Shown: piece after piece, positions 7,211 through 14,579 of the stretch | How the letters are laid out: each line of letters starts with the position of its first letter | How positions within the stretch are numbered: the first letter of the stretch is position 1 | Origin: an uncultured Amylibacter sp. | Lineage (GTDB): Bacteria > Pseudomonadota > Alphaproteobacteria > Rhodobacterales > Rhodobacteraceae | Assembly (NCBI GenBank): GCA_937944065.1 | Contig: CALDZS010000170.1 | Location: 1 to 22,218, forward strand | Length of the DNA: 22,218 nucleotides | Direction: 5' to 3' | Notes under the pieces: model-generated | Databases searched by the model: none | The model's input: the letters and a program-made list of their open reading frames with translations, nothing else | What the model was told of the DNA's origin: nothing | Position numbers and translations under genes: made by a program

Positions 7211-8572
7211 ATGAGGAATTTTCAGCACATCGTATTGTGCATTATTCTTGGTTCCTATGCAGTCTCTGGGCTGCAAGCAGCTACTATCGACGCAACAATG
7301 AATGGGGATCGGCGCGCGGCAGAAACAGCGTTGGCAACGGGTGATCCTTCCTTGTCTATTCGATTGGCCCAGACGATTTTAAAGATGAATGCAAATGACT
7401 ACCAAGCCTTACTAATTGTATCGCTCGCAAGTACCCAATTGGGCCAACATCAGGCAGCGGCAACAGCGGCGCGCAAGGCATTTCACGCAACCAGCGACGG
7501 CGGCCAAAAGTTCCAAGCGGCGCGGATCACCGGTGCAGCCTACTTTAATGCCTCTCAGTTTACCCGCGCTGAATGGTGGCTACGCCGTGCTGCGAACTAC
7601 GCACAATCTGAGATCGATCTAACGTTGGCAAAGCAAGAGTTTAATCAGATACGCCAACGAAACCCACTCTCGGTGAATCTAAGCTTTTCCGTCACCCCAT
7701 CTAACAACATCAACGGAGGGTCCGAGGATGAATTCTTTTCCTTGGATGAATATGTGTTTCAATTTCGACCTGATGCGCGCGCGCTGTCGGGGATTGAATA
7801 TTCAGGTGATGTAGACCTGACATACCGGATTTCGCAAAGCCCAATTCAAATCACGTCTGTCGGCACGTATCTATTTGGTCGTACCTATTCCTTATCATCT
7901 GCATCCCAAGCGACTGTTCCAGATGTATCGGGCAGTGACTATTCGTTGACCCTAGCGGAAGCGTCGGTAAAACATCGTCGATTTCTGATTGAGGGGTTTG
8001 GGCCAACTGGTGTGTCCGCCCATGTCGGACAAATCTGGTACGGCGGCGATCCGTTGTGGCGATATCAAAGGTTGGCACTGTCACAAGATTTTGTAGTTGA
8101 TCAAAAATCATCTGCCACGATCAGTACGTTTGTTGAAAAACAAGACGCTTTGGACGGTATTCAGCCAGATACGAAAGTCTACGATCTACAAGGTGTCTAT
8201 GCGCATCGGTTGCCGAACCAAGATGTTATGAAAGTTTCACTAGGGTATCGTTATAACGACGCGGATCAGGAAACCTATACGTTCAAAGACTATCGTACAT
8301 CGTTGACTTATAACTTTGAACAACCGATCCTCAACAGCAGGTTTTCGGTTTCGATCAGCGGCGGTCATAAACGGTTTGATCAGTTCTCATTGGCCTTGGA
8401 TGGGCGTCGAGACAAGTATGTTTCGGTTGGCGCAACTGCGATCCTTGAAAGGATATCTTATTGGGGGTTTTCGCCCAGCATTTCGGTTTCTGCCACCAAA
8501 ACAAACTCTAGTGTTAGCCGTTTTTCAAACACGCAATTTCAAAGCAAGTTTGGCATCCGATCAAACTTTTAG
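7211..8572 (+). CDS. Slam-like outer-membrane beta-barrel protein with N-terminal TPRs
   Basis: A 453-residue protein. It has a signal peptide (cleavage likely after LQA, residue 23), an alpha-helical TPR-like region at about 30-150 (ALATGDPSLSIRLAQ; QALLIVSLASTQLGQHQAA), the junction RNPLSVNLSFSVTPSNNING (150-169), then alternating beta-strand sequence to a terminal aromatic (GIRSNF). This order fits the surface lipoprotein assembly modifier family (Slam, formerly DUF560), whose barrel moves lipoproteins to the cell surface. The terminal Phe is the usual BAM-recognition signal. The neighbouring divergent CAP lipoprotein is a candidate client. The ribosome site is weak. Alternatives are a general TPR-linked porin or an exopolysaccharide export protein. 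Confidence 0.75.
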   Translation: MRNFQHIVLCIILGSYAVSGLQAATIDATMNGDRRAAETALATGDPSLSIRLAQTILKMNANDYQALLIVSLASTQLGQHQAAATAARKAFHATSDGGQKFQAARITGAAYFNASQFTRAEWWLRRAANYAQSEIDLTLAKQEFNQIRQRNPLSVNLSFSVTPSNNINGGSEDEFFSLDEYVFQFRPDARALSGIEYSGDVDLTYRISQSPIQITSVGTYLFGRTYSLSSASQATVPDVSGSDYSLTLAEASVKHRRFLIEGFGPTGVSAHVGQIWYGGDPLWRYQRLALSQDFVVDQKSSATISTFVEKQDALDGIQPDTKVYDLQGVYAHRLPNQDVMKVSLGYRYNDADQETYTFKDYRTSLTYNFEQPILNSRFSVSISGGHKRFDQFSLALDGRRDKYVSVGATAILERISYWGFSPSISVSATKTNSSVSRFSNTQFQSKFGIRSNF

Positions 8573-8591
8573 ATTTGAAATATGTATTCCG

Positions 8592-8640
8592 TAAAATCAG
8601 TGTCTCCACTGGCAGCTTTGTAAAATGATGGGTGATTTTA
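8592..8640. terminator. Inverted repeat between convergent genes
   Basis: TAAAATCA (8592-8599) is matched exactly by its reverse complement TGATTTTA (8633-8640). Between them a smaller hairpin, CAGTG-TCTC-CACTG (8598-8611), can form. This sits between the convergent stops of the Slam-like gene (8572) and the phosphatase gene (8644). A bidirectional terminator is plausible, but the outer arms are AT-rich and 33 bases apart. Confidence 0.35.
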
Positions 8641-8643
8641 GGA

Positions 8644-9090
8644 CTATTTCAGTACAAAGCGGTCTTTAATCCGCGTCGCGATATCGTCTCTGACGGCGCG
8701 ATAAGCATCCAGTTTTTCTTCTCGGTTGCGTCCTATCGCGGTCGGGTCGGCGATGTCCCAAAATTCCACCTCGACACTGGCATCTTCAGTCTGTTCGCGC
8801 GCGGTCTTTGCTGCTGTTGGCGACAAAGCTATGATCAGGGAATAGCTGTCCAAATCGTCGCCCCACGCTTCCAGGTCTTCGAACGAACGCACTTTGTGTT
8901 TTGCCAATTCGATGTCTAGCTCTTGGCACACAGTGATCGAAAAACCGTCGATATCTTTGTCGTTTTTGACACCCGCAGATTGCACAAAAATCGAGGTGCC
9001 GACATGCTGCTTCATCAATCCTTCGGCCATGGGTGACCTGACAGAATTATGGTCGCAACAAAACAATACGGCAGAGGGAAGGTTGCTCAT
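8644..9090 (-). CDS. Low-molecular-weight phosphatase / arsenate-reductase-like protein
   Basis: A 148-residue protein of the low-molecular-weight tyrosine phosphatase fold. The P-loop is C-DHNSV-R (Cys12 to Arg18, the CX5R signature) followed by SPMAE. The general-acid Asp lies in WDIADPTAIGR near residue 115. The family includes protein-tyrosine phosphatases and thioredoxin-type arsenate reductases. In Rhodobacterales this version sits regularly after UPF0262, so its role is probably housekeeping rather than arsenic resistance; no ars genes are nearby. It starts 4 bases after the UPF0262 stop. In related genomes infA would follow directly, but here the block ends at this gene. Confidence 0.87.
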   Translation of the reverse strand: MSNLPSAVLFCCDHNSVRSPMAEGLMKQHVGTSIFVQSAGVKNDKDIDGFSITVCQELDIELAKHKVRSFEDLEAWGDDLDSYSLIIALSPTAAKTAREQTEDASVEVEFWDIADPTAIGRNREEKLDAYRAVRDDIATRIKDRFVLK

Positions 9091-9094
9091 GCAC

Positions 9095-9574
9095 TTACCC
9101 CTTAAACTGCAAGACGCAGATTAACGTGAACAGACGTCGGGCGGTCATTTTATCGATTTCGATCTTGCCTTCCAGCCGCTCTTGCAGTTGCGAGGCACCC
9201 TCATCATGGATGCCGCGACGACCCATGTCGATTGCTTCGATCTGGGCGGGTGGCATGCTGGTTACCGCGTTGAAATAGCTTTCACAGATGGCAAAGTAAT
9301 CTTTAATGACCTGCCTCATAGGCGACAAAGACAAATGAAATTCTGTTGCTGGCTGATCATCTTGAGTGGAGATTTGAAAGGCCAATCGACGATCCACAAT
9401 TGCCAGTGTTAACTTGTAAGGCCCCTCGGGTGTGTTGTCCGCGGACAGGGTGAAACTGTTTTCTTCCAACAGATCGAAAATCGCAACACGGCGTTCTTGT
9501 TCAGTCTCCGCAGTGGGCGGTGGCAGGCCCTCATCATTAAGTGTGATGTCGATCAAGTAAGATGCATTAGCCAT
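9095..9574 (-). CDS. UPF0262 family protein
   Basis: I start at the ATG at 9574, where the conserved sequence begins (MANASYLIDITLNDEGLPPP), giving 159 residues; the open frame extends 16 codons further into hisD. Family-typical segments are QERRVAIFDLLEENSF, the central SLSPMRQVIKDYFAICESYF, IEAIDMGRRGIHDEGA and a C-terminal ARRLFTLICVLQFKG. UPF0262 has no established function as far as I know, but it is conserved next to hisD in Alphaproteobacteria. Its start overlaps the end of hisD by 8 bases, so the two are almost certainly co-translated. No signal peptide or membrane segment is visible; it should be cytoplasmic. Confidence 0.88.
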   Translation of the reverse strand: MANASYLIDITLNDEGLPPPTAETEQERRVAIFDLLEENSFTLSADNTPEGPYKLTLAIVDRRLAFQISTQDDQPATEFHLSLSPMRQVIKDYFAICESYFNAVTSMPPAQIEAIDMGRRGIHDEGASQLQERLEGKIEIDKMTARRLFTLICVLQFKG

Positions 9575-10880
9575 GGTCGACCTCGTTAATGTGATCCAAT
9601 CGGGCGCGCACCGAAAGGCCATGTGCTTCTAGGCTTTCGGATTTTGCCAAGGTTTCAGCAGCAGGTCCAATGGCACCCAAAGCTGCGGGTGTCATCATTG
9701 ATAGCGTTGTGCGCTTCATGAAATCAAGGACAGAAAGGCCAGAGGCAAATCGCGCAGACCGCGCCGTTGGTAAAACGTGGTTCGGCCCACCGACATAATC
9801 ACCAATGGCTTCCGGGGTCCAAGCCCCAATAAAAATTGCACCAGCATGACGGATCTTGTCACAATAGGTTTCGGCGTTAGCAACGCAAATCTCCAGATGC
9901 TCTGGGGCAAGACGATTGCTGAGGGCTGCCGCCTCGTTCAAATCTTTTACGACGATCACTGCGCCATAATCGCGCCAGCTTGGGGCCGCGATGTCTCTGC
10001 GTTCAAGTGTTTCCAATCGCGCATCAACTGCCTTTGAAACTGCCTTACCAAAAGCTGCATCATCTGTGATTAATATCGACTGCGCGCTTTCGTCATGTTC
10101 GGCTTGAGACAGCAGATCGACGGCAATCCATTCGGGGTTATTGTCTTTGTCTGCGATTACCAAAATTTCGGATGGGCCAGCAATCATATCAATGCCAACA
10201 TGGCCATAGACCCGACGCTTGGCTGCAGCGACGAATGCGTTGCCGGGCCCCGTTATTGTATCAACCTTATTGATAGTTTGTGTGCCAAATGCCATCGCCG
10301 CAATCGCTTGGGCGCCACCGATACGATACACTGTGTCGACACCCGCCAGCCGTGCGGCCATCAAGACCAATGGATTGATGATACCATCAGGTGTGGGCAC
10401 GCACATGCTTAGATGATCTACGCCCGCCACTTTGGCGGGGATTGCGTTCATCAGCACCGATGAAGGGTAAGAGGCTAGCCCGCCCGGCACATACAGCCCC
10501 GCTGCTTCGACAGGGCCCCAGCGCCACCCCAATTTGGCACCGGTGTCATCTTGCCACCAAGCGTTTTCCGGCAGTTGTTTGGCGTGATAGGTGCGAATTC
10601 GGTCTGCGGCCAGTTCCAGTGCTCGTGCTTCGGCAACGGGTACGGCGGCGATGGCCGTATCAATTTCATCTTTGGAAAAGCTGAGCGTTTCAGCAGTGAC
10701 ATCGGTGCGATCAAACTTGGTCGTCAGTTCTATCAACGCCGCGTCTCCGCGCGTCTGAACATCTGTTATTATGTCCGCGACAACGTTGTCCACATCCGCC
10801 GACGATTCCCGCTTTGATCCCAGCAGGTCTTGAAAGGCTTTTTCAAACCCTTCGTCTTGGCTGTGTAGAAAAACGGGCAT
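9567..10880 (-). CDS. hisD: Histidinol dehydrogenase
   Basis: The start is the ATG at 10880 (MPVFLHSQDEGFEKAF), giving 437 residues, close to the E. coli enzyme. It catalyses the last two oxidations of histidine synthesis, L-histidinol to L-histidine, with NAD and zinc. Visible elements are ITGPGNAFVAAAKR (209-222), IAGPSEILVIAD (233-244), zinc ligands Gln259 and His262 in LLSQAEHDE, the catalytic pair Glu327-His328 in LAPEHLEI, and Asp361 in GDYVGGPNHVLPT as the third zinc ligand. All key residues are intact. It starts 11 bases after the DUF2948 stop, within one operon from the 55-residue gene or murA onward. No other his gene is in the window. Confidence 0.97.
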   Translation of the reverse strand: MPVFLHSQDEGFEKAFQDLLGSKRESSADVDNVVADIITDVQTRGDAALIELTTKFDRTDVTAETLSFSKDEIDTAIAAVPVAEARALELAADRIRTYHAKQLPENAWWQDDTGAKLGWRWGPVEAAGLYVPGGLASYPSSVLMNAIPAKVAGVDHLSMCVPTPDGIINPLVLMAARLAGVDTVYRIGGAQAIAAMAFGTQTINKVDTITGPGNAFVAAAKRRVYGHVGIDMIAGPSEILVIADKDNNPEWIAVDLLSQAEHDESAQSILITDDAAFGKAVSKAVDARLETLERRDIAAPSWRDYGAVIVVKDLNEAAALSNRLAPEHLEICVANAETYCDKIRHAGAIFIGAWTPEAIGDYVGGPNHVLPTARSARFASGLSVLDFMKRTTLSMMTPAALGAIGPAAETLAKSESLEAHGLSVRARLDHINEVDHG

Positions 10881-10891
10881 GTAAGTTGCCT

Positions 10892-11377
10892 TTATGAAAG
10901 ATCGTGCTGCGGTGACTTTTTCGAAGGCGCTATATACGGGCGCGTGACATCCTTTAGCGTCGCATCGATACATTCTACATGCAACGCGATTTCGCCATCG
11001 CCAGCTAATTGTAACGTTATGGTGCCGGCCATGTCGCCCGCATCTTCAAAGGTCATATCAAGAAGAGAGAACACTTGATCTTTGTCTGCGATATCAACGC
11101 CGTTCGATGCAACTTTCAATACCGTGTCGAACACCAGTACTGCTTGTACCCGTTCGAATGCGCGCCCTTGGCGTTCTGCGGCTGCTTTGTCTTCCCAGCG
11201 GAACCGATTGATCAGCATGGCAAAGCGATTTTCGGCGGCTTTCCAAGCGATTTCCGTCGCGGGAACAACGGCATCTTGGCACAGAGTCGCAACTATCGCC
11301 AAATCCTCTGCGTCCGCGGCCTTAAGGGCTAGCGGGGTTTCTTTTGCATCTTCAAATCGTGCATCTTCTTGTGTCAT
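10892..11377 (-). CDS. DUF2948 family protein
   Basis: A 161-residue predicted cytoplasmic protein. The hallmark stretches are LALKAADAEDLAIVATLCQD, the DAVVPATEIAW segment, then FAMLINRFRWED and ALHVECIDATLKDVTRPYIA. I recognise it as DUF2948, an alphaproteobacterial family of unknown function regularly found between murA and hisD. Its ATG overlaps the murA stop by 4 bases (ATGA), so it is probably translated by re-initiation after MurA. No catalytic motif or membrane segment can be seen. Confidence 0.85.
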   Translation of the reverse strand: MTQEDARFEDAKETPLALKAADAEDLAIVATLCQDAVVPATEIAWKAAENRFAMLINRFRWEDKAAAERQGRAFERVQAVLVFDTVLKVASNGVDIADKDQVFSLLDMTFEDAGDMAGTITLQLAGDGEIALHVECIDATLKDVTRPYIAPSKKSPQHDLS

Positions 11378-12642
11378 GTGTTTGTCACTCGTTCGATAAT
11401 TGCGCCAATGCCCGAGAATTTACGGACAACTTGTTCATAGCCGCGATCCAGATGATATACGCGCGATACAATGGTTTCACCCTCGGCAGCCATGCCAGCC
11501 AAGATCAACGAAACAGACGCGCGCAGATCGGTGGCCATCACTGGTGCACCGCGTAGTTTGTCGACGCCCGTAACTGTGGCGGTACCACCGTGGACTTCGA
11601 TTTGGGCACCCATACGGATCAGTTCTGGCGCGTGCATGAAGCGGTTTTCGAAGATCTTTTCTTCCAGAACCGAGGTGCCGTCGGCAGTTGCCAACAACGC
11701 CATCATCTGTGCTTGCAAGTCTGTGGGAAATCCAGGGAATGGCTCTGTTGTCACATCGACCGCATGAATGCGCCCGTTTTTAGCAGCAACTTTCAATCCA
11801 GCGCCAGTTTCCGTGATCTCTGCCCCAGCCTCTTCAAGCTTTTGGCAAAACGCTTCTAGTAGACTGCGTTTACCACCCAGCAATTCCACCTCGCCACCAG
11901 CGATAAGCGGAGCCAACATATAGGTCCCAAGTTCGATACGGTCAGTAACCACAGGGTGGTTAGCACCGCCCAAAGTTTCCACACCTTCGATGGTAATGTC
12001 GGGTGAACCGTCACCTGTAATTTTAGCACCCATGGAACGCAGCAGATCGGCCAAATCGACAATCTCTGGTTCGCGCGCGGCGTTTTTCAAAACGGTGGTG
12101 CCTTTGGCGAGAGTTGCCGCCATGAGGATGTTTTCAGTTGCGCCAACAGATGCGAACGGCAGCTCGTACACTGCGCCCTTCAGCCCGCCGGGTGCTTTGG
12201 CGTGGACATATCCATCGCGCAAATCAAACTCTGCGCCTAGCGCTTCTAGTCCTCGTAAATGCAGATCAACGGGACGTGCGCCGATGGCACACCCGCCAGG
12301 TAACGAAACCGCCGCCACGCCATTGCGTGCAATCATTGGCCCTAGAACCAAGATCGACGCGCGCATCTTGCGTACGATATCATAGTGCGCCACGTCACTG
12401 GTCATTTCGGGCGTATGCAATTTGATTGTTTGGCCTTCGTCAGAAACGGTGACTTCCGTACCCAGCGACGCCAGCAATTCGTTGGTCGTTTTGATGTCAG
12501 ATAAACGCGGTACATTCGTAAATGTAACTGGTTGATCGGTCAGCAATGCCGCGGGCATCAACGTCAAGGCGGCATTTTTCGCACCAGCGATTGGGATTTG
12601 GCCATGAACGGGGCCGTTGCCTTTTACAATAATTGAATCCAT
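11374..12642 (-). CDS. murA: UDP-N-acetylglucosamine 1-carboxyvinyltransferase (MurA)
   Basis: A 422-residue protein, normal for MurA. It transfers enolpyruvate from PEP to UDP-GlcNAc, the first committed step of peptidoglycan synthesis, in the cytoplasm. Lys22-Asn23 in GAKNAALTLMPA match the conserved active-site pair. The catalytic, fosfomycin-reactive cysteine is present as Cys118 in LPGGCAIGARPVDLHL. FPTDLQAQMMALLATA carries the active-site Asp. No fosfomycin-resistance substitution (Cys to Asp) is seen. The gene begins 7 bases after the 55-residue ORF and is coupled to DUF2948 by an ATGA overlap. Confidence 0.97.
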   Translation of the reverse strand: MDSIIVKGNGPVHGQIPIAGAKNAALTLMPAALLTDQPVTFTNVPRLSDIKTTNELLASLGTEVTVSDEGQTIKLHTPEMTSDVAHYDIVRKMRASILVLGPMIARNGVAAVSLPGGCAIGARPVDLHLRGLEALGAEFDLRDGYVHAKAPGGLKGAVYELPFASVGATENILMAATLAKGTTVLKNAAREPEIVDLADLLRSMGAKITGDGSPDITIEGVETLGGANHPVVTDRIELGTYMLAPLIAGGEVELLGGKRSLLEAFCQKLEEAGAEITETGAGLKVAAKNGRIHAVDVTTEPFPGFPTDLQAQMMALLATADGTSVLEEKIFENRFMHAPELIRMGAQIEVHGGTATVTGVDKLRGAPVMATDLRASVSLILAGMAAEGETIVSRVYHLDRGYEQVVRKFSGIGAIIERVTNT

Positions 12643-12649
12643 CTACCCG

Positions 12650-12817
12650 TTATTCCTTATCATTTGGCGCGGCTTTACCTGTCCCGCGTGCACGTCCCTG
12701 TGCTTTGCGCCTTTGAAGGTTGGCTCGCAGTTGCGCGCGCAAACGTTCAGCACGTGCTTCTGCCTTTACATCCTTGCTGGATTTAGGCGTTTTTATCTCT
12801 GGTCGGCTCTTATCCAT
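12650..12817 (-). CDS. Small basic hypothetical protein upstream of murA
   Basis: A 55-residue ORF, MDKSRPEIKTPKSSKDVKAE to the end KAAPNDKE. It is rich in Arg, Lys and Ala with almost no hydrophobic residues; the centre (ARAERLRAQLRANLQRRKAQ) should form a positively charged amphipathic helix. AAGGA lies 5 bases before the chosen ATG; another in-frame ATG sits two codons upstream but would overlap that ribosome site. The stop lies 7 bases before the murA ATG, which suggests the same transcript. Its composition could fit nucleic-acid or ribosome binding, but I recognise no family. Real-gene evidence is spacing, ribosome site and clear open frame. Confidence 0.68.
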   Translation of the reverse strand: MDKSRPEIKTPKSSKDVKAEARAERLRAQLRANLQRRKAQGRARGTGKAAPNDKE

Positions 12818-12860
12818 GCCCATCCTTTACCGCAAGGTTTCATTGCGGTCTAGATTGCGC

Positions 12861-12884
12861 TTGCACAATTGCACATTTGCGCTA
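12861..12884. repeat. Three tandem 8-base units (TTGCNCWW-like)
   Basis: TTGCACAA, TTGCACAT and TTGCGCTA follow one another without gaps, and a related ATTGCG occurs twice just before (12842-12860). They sit between the divergent murA-block start and tRNA-Thr, about 44 bases upstream of the 55-residue ORF. This could be an operator or nothing more than local sequence bias. Confidence 0.35.
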
Positions 12885-12940
12885 AAACCGCGCCAAATTG
12901 ACCTTGGCCACGGCCTGGTTTGATTTTTGTGTAGAGATAC

Positions 12941-13015
12941 GCTGCTGTAGCTCAGTGGTAGAGCGCGTCATTGGTAATGACGAGGTCGGGAGTTCAATTC
13001 TCCCCAGCAGCACCA
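12941..13015 (+). tRNA. tRNA-Thr (anticodon GGT)
   Basis: A 75-base cloverleaf. The acceptor stem is GCTGCTG/CAGCAGC. The D-arm is GCTC/GAGC with loop AGTGGTA. The anticodon stem is CGTCA/TGACG with loop TTGGTAA, placing GGT at 34-36. The T-arm is GGGAG/CTCCC with loop TTCAATT. Discriminator A and CCA are encoded. TTGACC at 12898-12903 could be a -35 box, but no good -10 box follows. The gene marks the border between the conserved murA block and the accessory-looking region to the right. Confidence 0.97.
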
Positions 13016-13125
13016 CTTCTGAAAACTTGAATATGCTAAGATCGGCAGTGTATCGAGGGCAATTGCCATTTTAATTTGCAATTTCAACGCCAGAACTTAA
13101 GCTTGCTGCAAATAAAAGGCCACCC

Positions 13126-14130
13126 ATGCGCTATATCCTAACCATCGCTTTTCTTATCGGCACGATGACGGTTGTAATTGCAGACACCAAGCGCGGCATT
13201 CAGTTCTATGACGCGGGGGATTATGACGCTGCCGGAAAAGAATTCCTTGGCCCAGTGGCTGCAGGCGATCCTGTTGCTATACGTTACTATGCACACATGC
13301 TTTATCGGGGGCTTGGTGGTACAACCGACAGACCCCTTGCAGATAAGTTATTGCGCAAGTCCTATACCAGTGGGGATACTGCGTCTGGATCATACCTTGC
13401 CTACATGATTACATCATATGCGCCCTTAAGGTTTTCCGGCTATAAGGACGAAGACTATGCTCGCATGTCAGAGGCCACAAAACTGTTCGAAGAAACCTAT
13501 AATGGCCCCACTTACCAAGAACCTGCCAGCAGTATCGTAAAGAATTTTCTTTATACCGACGGCAAGGTCAGGCCTAAAGGGAATATGATCATCTGGCTTA
13601 AACGAGCGGTGCGCGAAGGGCACAGCGAGTCTGCTTGGCAACTTGCCAAAGATTACTCAAACGGGAACGGCGTTGAGAAAAATACGGATGACGCGTTCTA
13701 TTGGGCTGAATACGCTGCATTCCTTGGGAATTCAGAAGCCCAAACAATTGTCGGACGCATGTATTTTGAGGGTCGCGCGGGCCCTCCTCGGCCAGATGCG
13801 GGAATAGCCTTGATTGTGCAAGCAGCCGAGGATCGGCACAATCCCGCGATGTTGCTTGTGGCAGAACATTACGCCAGTGAAGGATCAAACCGCGATCTGG
13901 GTATGGCATGGCGTGTTCTTCACCTAGCCTATGATCGTGGATTAGAAAAAAGCGACCGATCCGAAAGGCTGTCAAAGTTTCTGTTTTCACGCAGAGGGAA
14001 CGAGTTTGCTCGGTCGATTGGCGACGGTGTTTACAATCAGCACTTTGAAGGCTTGATTAATTTAACCGAGCCTGACTATCAGGCGGCCCTCAGAAATTTC
14101 GAGTCCCGAAGGCGCCCACATTCAGAATAA
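13126..14130 (+). CDS. Secreted Sel1-repeat protein
   Basis: A 334-residue protein with a signal peptide (hydrophobic ILTIAFLIGTMTVVIA, cleavage likely before DTKRG) and Sel1-like helical repeats. An opening unit contains RGIQFYDAGDYDAAGKEFLG. Repeats with spacing near 36 residues include GDPVAIRYYAHMLYRGLGG, then GHSESAWQLAKDYSNGNGVE, GNSEAQTIVGRMYFEGRAGP and NPAMLLVAEHYASEG. Sel1 repeats are protein-interaction scaffolds; in bacteria many are periplasmic. AAAGG lies 6 bases before the ATG. The gene stands alone between tRNA-Thr and a 449-base gap. Its client is unknown; a periplasmic adaptor for the Tad-like genes to the right is possible but unproven. Confidence 0.8.
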   Translation: MRYILTIAFLIGTMTVVIADTKRGIQFYDAGDYDAAGKEFLGPVAAGDPVAIRYYAHMLYRGLGGTTDRPLADKLLRKSYTSGDTASGSYLAYMITSYAPLRFSGYKDEDYARMSEATKLFEETYNGPTYQEPASSIVKNFLYTDGKVRPKGNMIIWLKRAVREGHSESAWQLAKDYSNGNGVEKNTDDAFYWAEYAAFLGNSEAQTIVGRMYFEGRAGPPRPDAGIALIVQAAEDRHNPAMLLVAEHYASEGSNRDLGMAWRVLHLAYDRGLEKSDRSERLSKFLFSRRGNEFARSIGDGVYNQHFEGLINLTEPDYQAALRNFESRRRPHSE

Positions 14131-14579
14131 ATCGAAAACTAAGCCATTGTTCAATGTCGATAGATTTCTGTTTTGTAAGCGAAAAATGTGAAAAATACAG
14201 TAAGCGTTGTTGCATTTTCAAGATTTCACGGCAGTGGCTGTTCGACATCTTTCTGATTACCCCATTTGCAATCGCAGTGTGCACGCCTGTCAAATCGGCA
14301 TCGGGTTCATTGATGCGCGCAAGCATAGACTGATACTGCACCCTGCATTGTGACCATGACCGATGAATGGCTCTATGGGGCCCTATCCGAGAATAACAAG
14401 CGGAGGGATAGCCCGTCAGATTTGGCTGGGTTAGTGCAAATTACCACACGGCAGTGACTGTGTTCCCAACGATTGTATAATTCTCTTGTTTTAGGTTGAG
14501 TGCATTGTTAAGCATTCGATATAAAGTTGAGTAGCGTTGCGTGTAGTTACGATTTTTTGAGTGGGGTAATTTTAAGAGT
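14131..14579. other. Non-coding stretch upstream of the Tad-like cluster
   Basis: A 449-base, AT-rich region without a convincing gene. It contains a near-repeat of CACGGCAGTG(G/A)CTG at 14228 and 14448 (220 bases apart), an imperfect inverted pair CTATCC/GGATAG at about 14384-14410, and the promoter-like sequence listed separately. The short frames present (83 residues on minus, 33 on plus) lack ribosome sites and recognisable sequence. Confidence 0.6.
14496..14525 (+). promoter_or_regulatory. Putative sigma-70 promoter of the Tad-like cluster
   Basis: TTGAGT (14496-14501), an 18-base spacer and TATAAA (14520-14525), the best -35/-10 pair in the stretch, about 55 bases before the TadE-like start. 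An isolated TATAAT at 14476-14481 is an alternative -10 without a good -35. No later promoter is obvious before 20277, so all five genes could be driven from here. Confidence 0.4.

Noticed and set aside
6972..7214. 80-residue plus-strand frame ending over the Slam-like start (ATGA overlap).
   Set aside because: No ribosome site, no recognisable sequence and no signal or domain pattern; it fills the promoter region between divergent genes.
8644..9090. Arsenic-resistance arsenate reductase.
   Set aside because: CX5R fold is compatible, but no arsR, arsB or acr3 is near and the gene sits in a housekeeping block.
12941..13015. tRNA-Thr as an integration site with a duplicated 3' end in this window.
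   Set aside because: No second copy of the tRNA 3' end and no integrase gene is visible between 13016 and 22218.
14090..14341. 83-residue minus-strand frame overlapping the end of the Sel1 gene.
   Set aside because: Overlaps a clear gene antisense, has no ribosome site and resembles no family; a transposase remnant was considered but no supporting motif or terminal repeat was found.
14356..14457. 33-residue plus-strand frame in the non-coding stretch.
   Set aside because: No ribosome site and too short to judge; chance frame in AT-rich DNA is more likely.
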